Below, piece by piece: positions 55,803-64,000 of a stretch of DNA of 64,000 bases (positions are counted from its first letter, which is position 1; each line of letters begins with the position of its first letter). Source of the DNA: Spartobacteria bacterium. Its GTDB lineage: Bacteria > Verrucomicrobiota > Verrucomicrobiia > Chthoniobacterales > UBA6821. The notes below the pieces were generated by a model. The model ran no database searches. It saw only the letters and a program-made list of their open reading frames with translations, and was not told where the DNA came from. Location: positions 62,001-126,000 of the forward strand of contig CANIVT010000002.1 of NCBI GenBank assembly GCA_947471565.1. The letters are read 5' to 3'. The translations under genes and the position numbers were made by a program.

Positions 55803-57230
55803 TCAGACGAATTTTCCGGGGTTCAGGATATCCTTCGGATCGACTGCTTTCTTGATCAGCGAGTGGAGTTTGCGAAGTTCCGGTGTCGTTGCCTCATTCC
55901 ACCAGCGCTTCTTGGCGATGCCGATGCCATGTTCCCCGGTGATGGCTCCTCCCCAGGCAATGACCTGACGGAAGAGGGCGTCGAGCGTCGCCTCGATCTC
56001 CTTGGGGCGTTTGGTCTGCTGTTCCTTGGACACCATGATATTCACATGGATGTTGCCGTCGCCGGCATGGCCGAAGCAGGCAATCGGGAAGCCAGTCTTC
56101 TTTTGCAGTTTTTCAGCGAAAGCAATGAGGTCAACGAGTCGACCGCGCGGAATGGCGATGTCCTCGTTGAGCTTGGTAAGCCCTGTCGCCTTGAGTGAAG
56201 CCGAGAAGGCGCGACGCAGGGCCCAAATCCGTTCACGGCGGTCCGGTGAGGTGGCCAACTCGATTTCGAGAGCCTTGTTCTTGGACAGCAGGGCCTTGAG
56301 GGCCTTGCCCTCGCTCAGGACACTTGCCTTCTGACCGTCGAGTTCGACGAGCAGGTGAGCCTTCCCGGGAGGAATGAAGCTTCCCTTGACCTCTTTGTGT
56401 GCATTGCGTGCCGATTGGAGGGTGAAGTTGTCGGCCACCTCGACCGCACAGGGAAGGTAGCCGGCCTTGAAGATTGCCTGGACGGCGGTCGCCGCGTCGC
56501 GCATGGAACCGAATCCGGCTGAAAGCGTGACATGAGCGGGAGGGAGGGGCAGGAGTTTGAGGGTCGCCTCGGTGATGATGCCGAGCATTCCCTCCGATCC
56601 GACAAACATGCCGACGAGATCGAAGCCGGTCTTGTTCTTGTGGGTGCGTCCACCGACTCGGACAAGCGTGCCGTCGGCCAGTGCTACCTGCAGACCCAGG
56701 ACATAGGGGCGGGTAACGCCGTATTTGAGGCAGCGGGGGCCGCCCGCATTGGTGGCAATGTTGCCACCGATGGAGCAGTCCTTGTAGCTCTGGGGGTCGG
56801 GTGGATAGAAGAGCCCGCGCTTCTCAACCTCAGACTGGAGCACTCCGGTGATGACATGGGGCTCGACGACGGCGACGAAATCCTCACCACTGATCTCCTG
56901 GATGCGGTTCATCCGGTGAAGGCTCATCAGGATGCCGCCCCGCAGCGGAACGCATCCCCCGACATAGCCGACGCCGGCGCCCCGTGCGGTGACGGGAATG
57001 TTTTGTTTATCAGCGTAGGCAAGGACCGCCGAAACCTCCTTGGCGGAGCCAGGAGCTACGGCAATCTCAGGCTGTGATGCCGCGAACCATTTGTCGGTTC
57101 CCAGTTCGGCAAGACGCGCGGGATCGGTGATGACCCCGGCCTTGGTCGGGATCAGCTTGCGGAGATCCCGCTCCAAGCTGGAGCGGGAGTTTTTGGACTT
57201 GGAGAATCGAATGGAGCGGGAAGCGCTCAC
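55803..57230 (-). CDS. FAD-linked oxidase, GlcD/D-lactate dehydrogenase type
   Basis: The 475-residue flavoprotein belongs to the family of glycolate oxidase subunit GlcD and D-lactate dehydrogenases. The FAD domain includes VTARGAGVGYVGGCVPLRGG (about 80-99), DPQSYKDCSIGGNIATNAGG (about 145-164) and GGRTHKNKTGFDLVGMFVGS; the cap and C-terminal block GHAGDGNIHVNIM and GAITGEHGIGIAKKRWW are also typical. It oxidises a 2-hydroxy acid. The GTG start overlaps the fabI stop (GTGA), so the two are translationally coupled; why is unclear. No glcE or glcF partner is next to it. Confidence 0.93.
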   Translation of the reverse strand: MSASRSIRFSKSKNSRSSLERDLRKLIPTKAGVITDPARLAELGTDKWFAASQPEIAVAPGSAKEVSAVLAYADKQNIPVTARGAGVGYVGGCVPLRGGILMSLHRMNRIQEISGEDFVAVVEPHVITGVLQSEVEKRGLFYPPDPQSYKDCSIGGNIATNAGGPRCLKYGVTRPYVLGLQVALADGTLVRVGGRTHKNKTGFDLVGMFVGSEGMLGIITEATLKLLPLPPAHVTLSAGFGSMRDAATAVQAIFKAGYLPCAVEVADNFTLQSARNAHKEVKGSFIPPGKAHLLVELDGQKASVLSEGKALKALLSKNKALEIELATSPDRRERIWALRRAFSASLKATGLTKLNEDIAIPRGRLVDLIAFAEKLQKKTGFPIACFGHAGDGNIHVNIMVSKEQQTKRPKEIEATLDALFRQVIAWGGAITGEHGIGIAKKRWWNEATTPELRKLHSLIKKAVDPKDILNPGKFV

Positions 57231-58003
57231 ATCCCCATGATCTCGTAGCCGCCGTCGACATAGATCACCTGACCGGTGATCCCGCTGCCGCCGTCGCTGG
57301 CGAGGAAGACGCCGGTGTGACCGAGTTCCTCACCGGTGCAGGTGCGGCGGAGAGGGGCGTGCTCCTCGTAGTGCTTGATCATGGTGCCGAGTCCGGAGAC
57401 GCCGCGCGCAGCGAGGGTATTCATCGGTCCGGCGCTGATGCAGTTGACGCGGATCTTCTTGGTGCCGAGATCGTAGGCGAGGTAGCGGGTGCTGGCTTCG
57501 AGGGAGGCCTTGGCGACGCCCATCACGTTGTAGTGTGGGACGACCTTCACGGAACCGTAGTAGCTCATGGCCAGAATGCTGCCGCCGTCTGTCATGAGGG
57601 GGGCTGCCTCGCGGGAGAGGCCAACCAGCGAGTAGGCGCTGATGTCATGAGCTCGCAGGTAAGCGTCGCGGCTGGTGGAGATAAAGTCTCCCTCGAGCGC
57701 TTCCTTGGGAGCGAAGGCGACCGAGTGGAGCAGAAGATCGATCTTGGAGGTCTTTTCGCGGACCTTGCCGAAGAAGGTTGCGATCTCGGCATCACTGGAA
57801 ACGTCACAGGGCTGAAGGAAGGTGTCGGCACCAAACTCGGAGACGAGCTCCTCGACATTCTCCTTGAGGCGTTCACCCTGATAGTTGAAGAGGAGGGTGG
57901 CTCCTGCCTGCTTCCAAGCCTTGGCAATGTGCCATGCAATACTGCGTTTGTTGGCGACGCCGAAAACGACGCCGACTTTACCTGCGAGGGGTCCGTTACT
58001 CAT
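57227..58003 (-). CDS. fabI: Enoyl-ACP reductase (NADH), FabI
   Basis: FabI performs the last reduction of each fatty-acid elongation cycle and is the target of triclosan-type inhibitors. The 258-residue short-chain-reductase-fold protein has VVFGVANKRSIAWHIAKAW (coenzyme loop, 12-30), LLHSVAFAPKEALEGDF and the catalytic pair Tyr158 and Lys165 (YNVMGVAK, spaced by six residues), with Tyr148 also present. The end is GQVIYVDGGYEIMGM. It is coupled to the FAD oxidase downstream. Confidence 0.97.
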   Translation of the reverse strand: MSNGPLAGKVGVVFGVANKRSIAWHIAKAWKQAGATLLFNYQGERLKENVEELVSEFGADTFLQPCDVSSDAEIATFFGKVREKTSKIDLLLHSVAFAPKEALEGDFISTSRDAYLRAHDISAYSLVGLSREAAPLMTDGGSILAMSYYGSVKVVPHYNVMGVAKASLEASTRYLAYDLGTKKIRVNCISAGPMNTLAARGVSGLGTMIKHYEEHAPLRRTCTGEELGHTGVFLASDGGSGITGQVIYVDGGYEIMGM

Positions 58004-58081
58004 CCCACTAGCAAGCCTGTTTCAGGGCCATCCTGTCACGCAAAAAGCTCGCGGGAGCGAGTTCGGGAGGAATTCCTCCCG

Positions 58082-58215
58082 AGGTTAAAATTGTTGAAGC
58101 GTCAAAATAGTTAGAAGGAACTGAGGGTACTATTGCTCGTCGTGGCTTGTCCGAGTTGAAGCTTGCCCGGGATTCACTTTGTAACCTTGTAACGTTTCTA
58201 ACTTTTTTAACCCTC
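58082..58215. repeat. Long inverted repeat of GTTAxAA units (copy 2)
   Basis: The left arm (58082-58118) reads GAGGTTAAAATTGTTGAAG then GTCAAAATAGTTAGAAGG, and the right arm (58175-58215) carries CACTTTGTAACCTTGTAACG then TTTCTAACTTTTTTAACCC. It fills most of the 220-base gap between xerD and fabI. It is related to copies at 28494 and 60062. Confidence 0.6.
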
Positions 58216-58223
58216 GATACCCA

Positions 58224-59111
58224 TCACCCCCTTGGATGGAACTTTTGGTGGACCGACTTCAGTTGGCCCCGGTCGACCTGCGTGTAGATCTGGGTCGTGG
58301 TGATGGAGGCGTGGCCCAGCATCTCCTGAATGATGCGAAGGTCGGCTCCTCCGGCAAGCAAGTGGGTCGCGAAGGAGTGGCGGAGTTGGTGGGGATGGAT
58401 CGATTCCTCGATGCCGGCCCGCCTGGCATACAGCCTTACGACCTGCCAGATCCGGGCGGGGGTCAGCGCATGACCGCGTACCGAGAGAAAGATCTCCCCG
58501 CCGGATTTGGCTGAGAGCAGCTTTGGGCGGGCATTGGTCAGGTAGAATTTCAGCGCCTCCAGAGCGGCCCGGCCCACGGGGATGAGACGGGTTTTGTTGC
58601 CCTTCCCGGTGACTCGGATGACACCGCCCTCTTCATCGAGGTTTTCGAGGCGTACCGAGCAGGCCTCCGCGATCCGCAGTCCGCAGGCGTAGAGGAGTTC
58701 CAGCAGGGCCCGGTCACGGATCTCGAGAGGTGTGTCCCCGGCGGGTGCAGCGACGAGCTTCGCCATCTCCTCCTTGGAGAGTGGTTTGGGCAGGGTATGG
58801 GGAAGCCTCGGCAGGGGGAGCTTCTCTGCGGGATCTGCAGGAACGCGGTTTCGCGCCGTCAGGAATCGGAAGAAGATCCGTAGGGCGACCGCTTCCAGCT
58901 TCACCGAGGTGGCGGAGAGCCCCCGTTTTTTTTCTGAGATCAGGAAGTCCGAAAGCAGAGAAGGGGTGACGCTAGTCGGCGAACTGATGCCGCGGCCACA
59001 AGCCCATCCGGCAAAACGTTCGAGCGAAGAGCGTGTCGAGAGTTGGTAGTTGGTCGAGAGGCCTCTTTCCGTCGCCAAGTATAAAAGAAAGCTCTCGATC
59101 TCTCCCTCCAT
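58224..59111 (-). CDS. xerD: Tyrosine site-specific recombinase XerD
   Basis: XerD with its partner XerC resolves chromosome dimers at the dif site. The 295-residue protein has a SAM-like N-terminal domain (1-105) and catalytic domain with Arg146 (CGLRIAEACS), Lys170 (TGKGNKTR), His241 and Arg244 (HQLRHSFATHLL), His267 (LGHASITTTQ) and nucleophile Tyr276. The full set of active residues and the length fit a housekeeping Xer protein rather than a phage integrase. It is eight bases downstream of purC. No dif-like site was identified in the window. Confidence 0.93.
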   Translation of the reverse strand: MEGEIESFLLYLATERGLSTNYQLSTRSSLERFAGWACGRGISSPTSVTPSLLSDFLISEKKRGLSATSVKLEAVALRIFFRFLTARNRVPADPAEKLPLPRLPHTLPKPLSKEEMAKLVAAPAGDTPLEIRDRALLELLYACGLRIAEACSVRLENLDEEGGVIRVTGKGNKTRLIPVGRAALEALKFYLTNARPKLLSAKSGGEIFLSVRGHALTPARIWQVVRLYARRAGIEESIHPHQLRHSFATHLLAGGADLRIIQEMLGHASITTTQIYTQVDRGQLKSVHQKFHPRG

Positions 59112-59119
59112 GGGGATTC

Positions 59120-59998
59120 TCAGGCTGTCGGAGAAGTCAACCGGGTCAGCGCCTCACGGTATTTCTCGGCGGTTTTGGCGACGATGTCTGCCGGTAGTTC
59201 AGGGGCGGGGGGCTGTTTGTCCCAGCCGCAATTCTCGAGCCAGTCGCGCACGAACTGCTTGTCAAAGCTCGGAGGACTACCTCCCGGCTGGTAGAGATCT
59301 GCGGGCCAGAAGCGCGAGGAGTCAGGAGTCATGCATTCGTCGATCAGGATGATTTCTCCGTCATGGATTCCGAACTCGAACTTCGTGTCGGCGATGATAA
59401 TGCCGCGCGAGGCGGCGTAGGCTCGTCCCGTCCGGTAAAGCTCCAGACTCATGTCGCGGACGCGGTGGGCGACCTCGTCGCCGAGAAGGGAGCGGCACTG
59501 AGCCCAGGTGATCGCCTCGTCGTGGCCTTCCTCTGCCTTGGTGCTCGGGGTGAAGAGGTCCTCGGGCAGGCGGTCGGCCTGCTTCAGTCCGACAGGCATA
59601 GCATGGCCGCCCACGGTGCCTTCGCTTAGATATTCCTTCCAACCGGATCCTGCGATGTAGCCGCGCACCACGCATTCAACGGGAAGGGGCTTCGCCTTCT
59701 TGGCGATCATCGAGCGCCCGCGGAGGATTTCGGCGTAGGGCTTGAGTTCGGACGGAAAGGCGGCGACCTCCGTCTCGATCATGTGGTTCGGGACGAAGTC
59801 AAGGCGGTGGAACCAGAACGTCGAGAGCCGATTCAGGACCTCCCCCTTGCCTGGGATGGCATTGGGCAGGATGCAGTCGAAAGCCGAGATCCTGTCGGTG
59901 GCCACGAGGAGAAGGTTCTCGCCGAGGTCGAAGACCTCGCGGACCTTGCCGCTACGGAGTTTCTTGATGCTGGAAAGGTCGCAGGTCAGGAGATCCAT
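59120..59998 (-). CDS. purC: SAICAR synthetase
   Basis: PurC joins aspartate to CAIR in purine synthesis using ATP. The 292-residue protein is of the longer type: KLRSGKVREVFDLGENLLLV (13-32), ATDRISAFDCILPNAIPGKG, the motif RGYIAGSGWKEY (about 108-119), TKAEEGHDEAI and IIADTKFEFGIHDGEIILID. It precedes xerD in an operon. No other purine gene is close by. Confidence 0.96.
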   Translation of the reverse strand: MDLLTCDLSSIKKLRSGKVREVFDLGENLLLVATDRISAFDCILPNAIPGKGEVLNRLSTFWFHRLDFVPNHMIETEVAAFPSELKPYAEILRGRSMIAKKAKPLPVECVVRGYIAGSGWKEYLSEGTVGGHAMPVGLKQADRLPEDLFTPSTKAEEGHDEAITWAQCRSLLGDEVAHRVRDMSLELYRTGRAYAASRGIIIADTKFEFGIHDGEIILIDECMTPDSSRFWPADLYQPGGSPPSFDKQFVRDWLENCGWDKQPPAPELPADIVAKTAEKYREALTRLTSPTA

Positions 59999-60061
59999 GG
60001 GTGAAAAGTTGAAAGCTGAAAGCTGAAAGATAAAAGCAAAAAGGGTGGGGTGCGCGGAACG

Positions 60062-60236
60062 AGGTTAAAAGGGTTAGAACGTTAAAAGGTTGAAGCGTTG
60101 TGACGCAGACAAACTCAAGCTGATTCGAAGTTTAGGGAAGCGCTTATTAAATCGCATGAAGGTCGTTGCGGTAAGAACGATGGAAACGGATCAGGGGCTC
60201 CCAAGCAGTCCCTTGTAACCTTTTAACGTTTCAACG
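60062..60236. repeat. Long inverted repeat of GTTAxAA units (copy 3)
   Basis: The left arm at 60062-60098 reads AGGTTAAAAGGGTTAGAACG then TTAAAAGGTTGAAGCG. The right arm at 60212-60236 is CTTGTAACCTTTTAACGTTTC then AACG. It occupies the 245-base gap between purC and the release-factor-like gene. No gene was seen there. Confidence 0.6.
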
Positions 60237-60243
60237 TCAGTCC

Positions 60244-60603
60244 TCACTCACTCACCTTGCCGCGGCCTTTTTTGATTTCGGAACGGTGACGCTTCCCAGC
60301 GACCAGCTTCCTTTTTTCGCCCGGAGAGCGCCGCGCTTTCTGCCTTCGGGCCTTTGCTGTTGCGGCCCGCATCTGCTGGCGACGTGCTTCCCTGCGTTCC
60401 TGCAGTTTTTCGGCAAGGCGTTCGCGGGCGAGCTTGCGATTCATGCTCTGGCTGCGTGAGTCGCTCACCGTGACGGAGAGTCCTGTCGGAAGATGGGTCA
60501 GGGTCACCGCCGTGGAGACCTTGTTGACGTGCTGGCCGCCCGGCCCCGACGAGCGCGCGAAACTTTCCCTCAAATCTTCATCGCGGAGAGGGGCATGTGC
60601 CAT
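60244..60603 (-). CDS. arfB: ArfB/YaeJ-like ribosome rescue factor
   Basis: This 119-residue protein has the class I release-factor GGQ domain without codon-recognition domains: [20 protein letters not shown] (Gly22-Gly23-Gln24), which hydrolyses peptidyl-tRNA. A basic C-terminal tail (about 75-119, [20 protein letters not shown]) fits insertion into the empty mRNA channel, as in ArfB. The start at 60603 ([17 protein letters not shown]) matches the family. Together with ssrA it gives the cell two rescue routes for stalled ribosomes. It diverges from the epimerase-like gene. Confidence 0.87.
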   Translation of the reverse strand: MAHAPLRDEDLRESFARSSGPGGQHVNKVSTAVTLTHLPTGLSVTVSDSRSQSMNRKLARERLAEKLQERREARRQQMRAATAKARRQKARRSPGEKRKLVAGKRHRSEIKKGRGKVSE

Positions 60604-60677
60604 ATCTGGAGGATGAATTATGAAGGATGAAGAATGAAGAATATTGAGTCGAACGGGATATCCCTCATCCTTTTCCC

Positions 60678-61610
60678 ATGAGCCTCTTCTTCCAAACACT
60701 CGATTCTGCCGCCGGTCCCTTAGACCAGATCACTGACGAGGAGGCCGGACTGCGTTTGGTCGTCTGCCGCACCGGGGCCGAGCCTGTCAGTCTCGCTCGT
60801 CGCGATGCCCAAGGGAACTGGCATGGATTTCTCTGGCGCGACGGCCAGGTGGAGAAGCCGGCCGAGGGATGGGGCAACCATGCCACGGTCATGGGGTATT
60901 TCGTTCACCGTCTCTGGAAGCAGGAGTCCGTTTACGAAGGGCATGTCATCAAGGGGGGGAACCATGGTTTTATCAGATCCTTTGCCTTTGATGCCCCGGA
61001 GGTCGACCTGGCGGCGGGATCGATCACTTATGCCGTGGCTCCTGAGCAGATCCCTGCGGAGGCTTATCCCTACCGGGTCTCCATGAAGCTGTCCTATGCT
61101 GTCGCTGCAGGCTCTCTCCGGATGACCTTTGATTTCCAGAATCAGGAGGATCACGAGGTGGCCTTGGGCTTCGGATGGCATCCCGGCTTTGCTGTTTCGT
61201 CACTGGAGAACGCCCGGTTGACCCTTCCTGCGGGAACCTATCTCCGCGAGATGGCGCCGGGGGATTTTCTGGATGGAACCGTGCAGGAAGTTCGCTTCGC
61301 CGGCGGAGAAATGCCCTTCGCCAAAAAAGACCTCCCCGGTTCCTACCTGCTGGACCTGGCTGGCGTCCCGGACCGGCGCTTCGTGCTTGAGGATCGCGAA
61401 CTAGGACACCGGGTTGAGTGCGACTATGCCGAGGCCCCTTTTCTCACACTCTGGAGCAATGGCGACCCCTTCCTCTGTGTCGAGCCATGCTGGGGGCTTC
61501 CGGACAGCAATCCTCCCGTACCTTTCGGTCAAAAGAAGGGTATCCAGCGGATTTCCGCCCAGGGATCCCTGAAAGCCTCGCTGGCAATCCGTCCCTCGTT
61601 CCTTTCTTGA
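60678..61610 (+). CDS. Aldose 1-epimerase-like protein
   Basis: The 310-residue protein has the all-beta galactose-mutarotase fold: [27 protein letters not shown] (catalytic-type His in the NHGF motif, about residue 96), [11 protein letters not shown] (His about 168) and [16 protein letters not shown] (Glu about 264). These two His and one Glu correspond to the family's active site. It probably interconverts sugar anomers in the cytoplasm, useful after glycosidase action. It resembles the LacX subgroup more than GalM; the sugar is unknown. Confidence 0.85.
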   Translation: MSLFFQTLDSAAGPLDQITDEEAGLRLVVCRTGAEPVSLARRDAQGNWHGFLWRDGQVEKPAEGWGNHATVMGYFVHRLWKQESVYEGHVIKGGNHGFIRSFAFDAPEVDLAAGSITYAVAPEQIPAEAYPYRVSMKLSYAVAAGSLRMTFDFQNQEDHEVALGFGWHPGFAVSSLENARLTLPAGTYLREMAPGDFLDGTVQEVRFAGGEMPFAKKDLPGSYLLDLAGVPDRRFVLEDRELGHRVECDYAEAPFLTLWSNGDPFLCVEPCWGLPDSNPPVPFGQKKGIQRISAQGSLKASLAIRPSFLS

Positions 61611-61626
61611 TTTTGTGCGGTGAGGG

Positions 61627-63090
61627 ATGTTGCGAAGGGGGCGGACGGATGGTAAAAACAGGGCTCCCTTGAAAACCCAGAAAGATCTCTCCCCTCAACA
61701 GAAACAGGCATGGCTCAAGGCGATGAGCGCCATGGAGCTCAAGAACTACCCTTATGCCATCCAGTTGGTCCAAGGGATTCTCCAGTCGCTTCCTGATTTT
61801 CTGGACGGCCGCAAGCTCGCACGCAAGGCGGCATTCGAAAAGGCCAAGACGGCCAAGAAGAGTTTCTTTTCACTCGGTGGCATGGGTGGAGGCACCTCAA
61901 AGGCCTCCAGTCTTCTTAAGAAGGGCGATGTAGCCGGCGCCCTCGTGGCGCTCGAGGAAATCTTGGCCGAGGATCCGGGAAGCGTTCAGGCCAACAACCT
62001 GCTCCGTGAAACTGCGCTCAAATGGGATCCTCCCATGAACGAGTTGGCGTTGTATGCCTTCGAGACCATTCTGGAAGGCAACCCCAAGGACAAGGAACAG
62101 CTGAACAGATACGCCTCCTTCTGCATGGAGCGGAACGAGACCGGACAACCTCGTGACCCCGCGCGAGCCGTCGAGATTTTCGACAGGATCCTGGCGATTG
62201 CTCCCAACGATCTCGCTGCCATCAAGGGAAGCAAGGACGCCGCCGCCGCCCGTTCCGTAAGTCAGGGGGGATGGGAGGTGGCCGACAGCTACCGTGACCT
62301 GATCAAGAACAAGGACGAGGCTGTCTCGCTCGAGCAGGCCGGACGCGTGGTCAAGAGCGAGGAGATGATCGACAACCAGATCGCGGAGTTGTCCGCCGCG
62401 GTTCAGGCTGAACCCGGTAGCATCGACAAGTCCCGCCGTGTCGCTGAACTCTACGAGCAGAAGGGGGATCTCGATCAGTCCCTGGAGTGGTATCGCTATG
62501 TGCTTGGTCTTACCGCGGGCGCGGATCCCACCATTGCCAGAAAGATCAGTGACCTGCAGCTACGGCAGATCAACGAGGCCTACAAGGCACGTGAAGATTA
62601 CCTGGCCGCAGCACCCGACGATCCGGAGGCCCCCCGTTACCGTCAGGAAATGGAGGAACTCTCCAAACAACGGGCGGAATTCGTCCTGACCGAGGCCCGT
62701 GAACGTGTCGACCGGAACCCCACCGATCTGCTCGCCCACTTCGATCTTGCCACCGCGCTCATGGATGCCGGCCTGCATCAGGAAGCGATCGGTCACCTTC
62801 AGCGCGCGCGTAGCAATCCCTCCGTGCGACTCAAGGCGATGAGCAAGCTCGGCCAGTGCTACGTCTCGCGGAGCATGAACGATTTGGCAGCCAAGACTTT
62901 CGCCGATGCCATTGCCGAAATCCCGGCCATGGATGCGGTGAAGAAAGACCTCCTCTACAACCTGGGGGTCGTCTACGAAAACATGGAGAAGAAGACCGAG
63001 GCCCTCGACTGCTTCAAGCAGATCTATGAGGTGGACTATGGTTACCGCGATGTGGCAACGAAGGTGGAGTCTTCCTACTCGAATAACTAG
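61627..63090 (+). CDS. Tetratricopeptide-repeat protein of unknown function
   Basis: Residues about 15-487 form helical pairs. Clear TPR-like units include AMELKNYPYAIQLVQGILQS, KGDVAGALVALEEILAEDPG, QKGDLDQSLEWYRYVLGLTA, LATALMDAGLHQEAIGHLQR and YNLGVVYENMEKKTEALDCF. There is no signal peptide. The start is uncertain: the ATG at 61627 gives 487 residues; a TTG at 61669 before KTQKDLSPQQKQ is equally good. TPR arrays bind other proteins; partners are unknown. It follows the epimerase-like gene by 16 bases. Confidence 0.82.
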   Translation: MLRRGRTDGKNRAPLKTQKDLSPQQKQAWLKAMSAMELKNYPYAIQLVQGILQSLPDFLDGRKLARKAAFEKAKTAKKSFFSLGGMGGGTSKASSLLKKGDVAGALVALEEILAEDPGSVQANNLLRETALKWDPPMNELALYAFETILEGNPKDKEQLNRYASFCMERNETGQPRDPARAVEIFDRILAIAPNDLAAIKGSKDAAAARSVSQGGWEVADSYRDLIKNKDEAVSLEQAGRVVKSEEMIDNQIAELSAAVQAEPGSIDKSRRVAELYEQKGDLDQSLEWYRYVLGLTAGADPTIARKISDLQLRQINEAYKAREDYLAAAPDDPEAPRYRQEMEELSKQRAEFVLTEARERVDRNPTDLLAHFDLATALMDAGLHQEAIGHLQRARSNPSVRLKAMSKLGQCYVSRSMNDLAAKTFADAIAEIPAMDAVKKDLLYNLGVVYENMEKKTEALDCFKQIYEVDYGYRDVATKVESSYSNN

Positions 63091-63547
63091 GGCTCGCGAT
63101 TTGACGCTCTCGCTCCCGCGAATAGCGCCCTAGCGGGCTACGCTGTGCGTAGTCTATCCCGGCCGTTCCCACGGCCCGGTATTGCGCTCTGGCTGCGTTG
63201 GCCTGCTGTCGCCGTAGGTTTGTCTGCCGATCGTCCCCGATCAGGCATCCTCGGATCTACTGATCCGAGGACTTCTCAGCCTACGCCTCGAATGACTAAG
63301 CCACGTTCCCACGCGCCTTTTCTACGGCTTCCCTTGTACGCCTTGCCATAGCATCAAAATTCCTGCGCCGTTGATAAGTAGAATGTTTCTGTCGGAATCA
63401 GTAATTCCGGATTCAAAACACCTCTGCGATCTCTGCGTTTGACGGCACTTGCCTCCCGGCAAGCGGTGCCGCCCTTAGGGCTGCGGCTACACCGCAGTCT
63501 TCCGCGTCTGTGTCCACAGACTTGGTTCCGCGCGAGAAATATTCCCC
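63091..63547. repeat. 457-base spacer packed with perfect palindromes
   Basis: No gene was seen. Palindromes include CCTCGGATC-TACT-GATCCGAGG (63249-63270), CGGAAT-CAGTA-ATTCCG (63393-63409), GGCAC TTGCC-TCCC-GGCAA with GGTGCC (63444-63470), CTGCGG/CCGCAG (63481-63497) and GTCTGTG-TC-CACAGAC (63506-63521). CTACGC-TGT-GCGTAG lies near 63138. The later ones interrupt a CTCTGCG-type periodic repeat similar to that at 28707. Confidence 0.6.
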
Positions 63548-64000
63548 CTATATCTTCCCTGCTGTGATCAGTTCCTTCGCTTTGGCTAGCGCGGACTGAA
63601 GGCCTGAGGCATCGCGGCCCCCGCCACGGGCTCCATCGGGTTTGCCGCCCCCTTTGCCCCCGACGAGCGGGGCCACGGCGCCGATCAGTTTCCCTGCGGG
63701 GAGTGATGACTGGTGCGGTTTGCCGGTCGCGGCCACGAGCGAGACGGCGCCTTCGGAGACTCCTGCCAGGAAGATCACACCCTCAAAGGAGGTCTTGAGG
63801 GCATCAGCGACAACCTGGAGTTCGTTGCCATCGGCTCCGGGGATTTCCCCGACGATCGAGGGAATCGCTCCGACCGAGGCCTTCGCGAGCAGTTCCTTGG
63901 CGAGTCCGGCGGCTGCTTTCTGGCGCAGGGCTCCGAGTTCTTTCTCGAGCTCCTTCTGACGCACGAGGGTGGCTTCGAGTTTCTTCTCCACCTCGGCAAG
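63548..64000 (-). CDS. alaS: Alanyl-tRNA synthetase, C-terminal fragment (5' part outside window)
   Basis: The minus-strand frame is open to the right edge and encodes 150 residues before the stop: a helical coiled-coil start (EKKLEATLVRQKELEKELGA) and the DHHA1/C-Ala domain (VVADALKTSFEGVIFLAGVS), ending in the typical GGKGGGKPDGARGGGRDASG, then LQSALAKAKELI. The Gly-rich GGKGGG block that contacts tRNA is diagnostic of AlaRS. The catalytic and editing domains lie beyond the window. Confidence 0.92.
   Translation of the reverse strand, partial: LAEVEKKLEATLVRQKELEKELGALRQKAAAGLAKELLAKASVGAIPSIVGEIPGADGNELQVVADALKTSFEGVIFLAGVSEGAVSLVAATGKPHQSSLPAGKLIGAVAPLVGGKGGGKPDGARGGGRDASGLQSALAKAKELITAGKI

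Noticed and set aside
58224-59111. Phage or island integrase
   Set aside because: Length, active-site spacing and operon with purC fit housekeeping XerD; no attachment sites or phage genes are present.

Overview
The window looks like chromosomal DNA of a GC-rich, Gram-negative bacterium with an outer membrane (bamA, skp, lpxD, an OprB-type porin). I place it in the Verrucomicrobiota (PVC group), probably a polysaccharide-degrading member. This is an inference from gene content (GH29/GH2/GH95-like secreted enzymes, OprB porin, DksA-like protein with a histone-H1-like tail, L33-S18 pairing, many short intergenic repeats) and not from a database match. Most start codons lack a clear Shine-Dalgarno sequence. 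No rRNA, tRNA, CRISPR array or intact insertion sequence was seen.

Region 1 (1-18.1 kb) is a glycan-degradation island. It holds a sialate O-acetylesterase-like enzyme running off the left edge, a three-gene operon (GH29 alpha-L-fucosidase, acetyl-xylan-esterase-like hydrolase, DUF5703/GH95-like protein), a GH2 beta-galactosidase, an unrecognised glycosidase-like protein, a divergent pair (beta-helix protein and helical-barrel-like protein), and a secreted alpha/beta hydrolase split by a one-base frameshift. The mix fits stripping of acetylated, fucosylated and galactosylated side chains from plant or algal polysaccharides. No TonB/SusCD transport genes, sulfatases or regulators accompany it.

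Region 2 (18.2-25.4 kb) has a PIN-type toxin-antitoxin pair with a very compact promoter/operator, xylose isomerase divergent from a HAD phosphatase, and the conserved bamA-skp-lpxD outer-membrane block. Region 3 (25.6-40.2 kb) holds gyrA, the L33/S18/DksA-like cluster, hisS, aspS, apaG, glgX and several uncharacterised genes, including a membrane-anchored protein coupled to a 718-residue secreted protein. Region 4 (40.3-50.6 kb) carries a nucleotidyltransferase-GHMP kinase fusion, an OprB porin, mtnN, the oxidative pentose phosphate genes gnd-zwf, a solitary amino-acid-binding lipoprotein, fabD-tatA and an alcohol dehydrogenase. Region 5 (50.7-64 kb) has rplI-dnaB, the tmRNA gene ssrA (minus strand, tag most likely ADYEDLALAA), fabF, a secreted FKBP isomerase, fabI coupled to a GlcD-like oxidase, purC-xerD, an ArfB-like rescue factor, an aldose-epimerase-like protein, a TPR protein and the 3' end of alaS. 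Thus two ribosome-rescue systems (tmRNA and ArfB-like) and three fatty-acid synthesis genes lie within 16 kb.

The spacers are notable. At least two dispersed repeat families recur between unrelated genes: a TCTTCAGCCTAAAC element near gene starts, and a GTTAxAA-based element arranged as long inverted repeats. Large hairpins follow gyrA and the FKBP gene, and a 457-bp spacer near the right edge is packed with perfect short palindromes.
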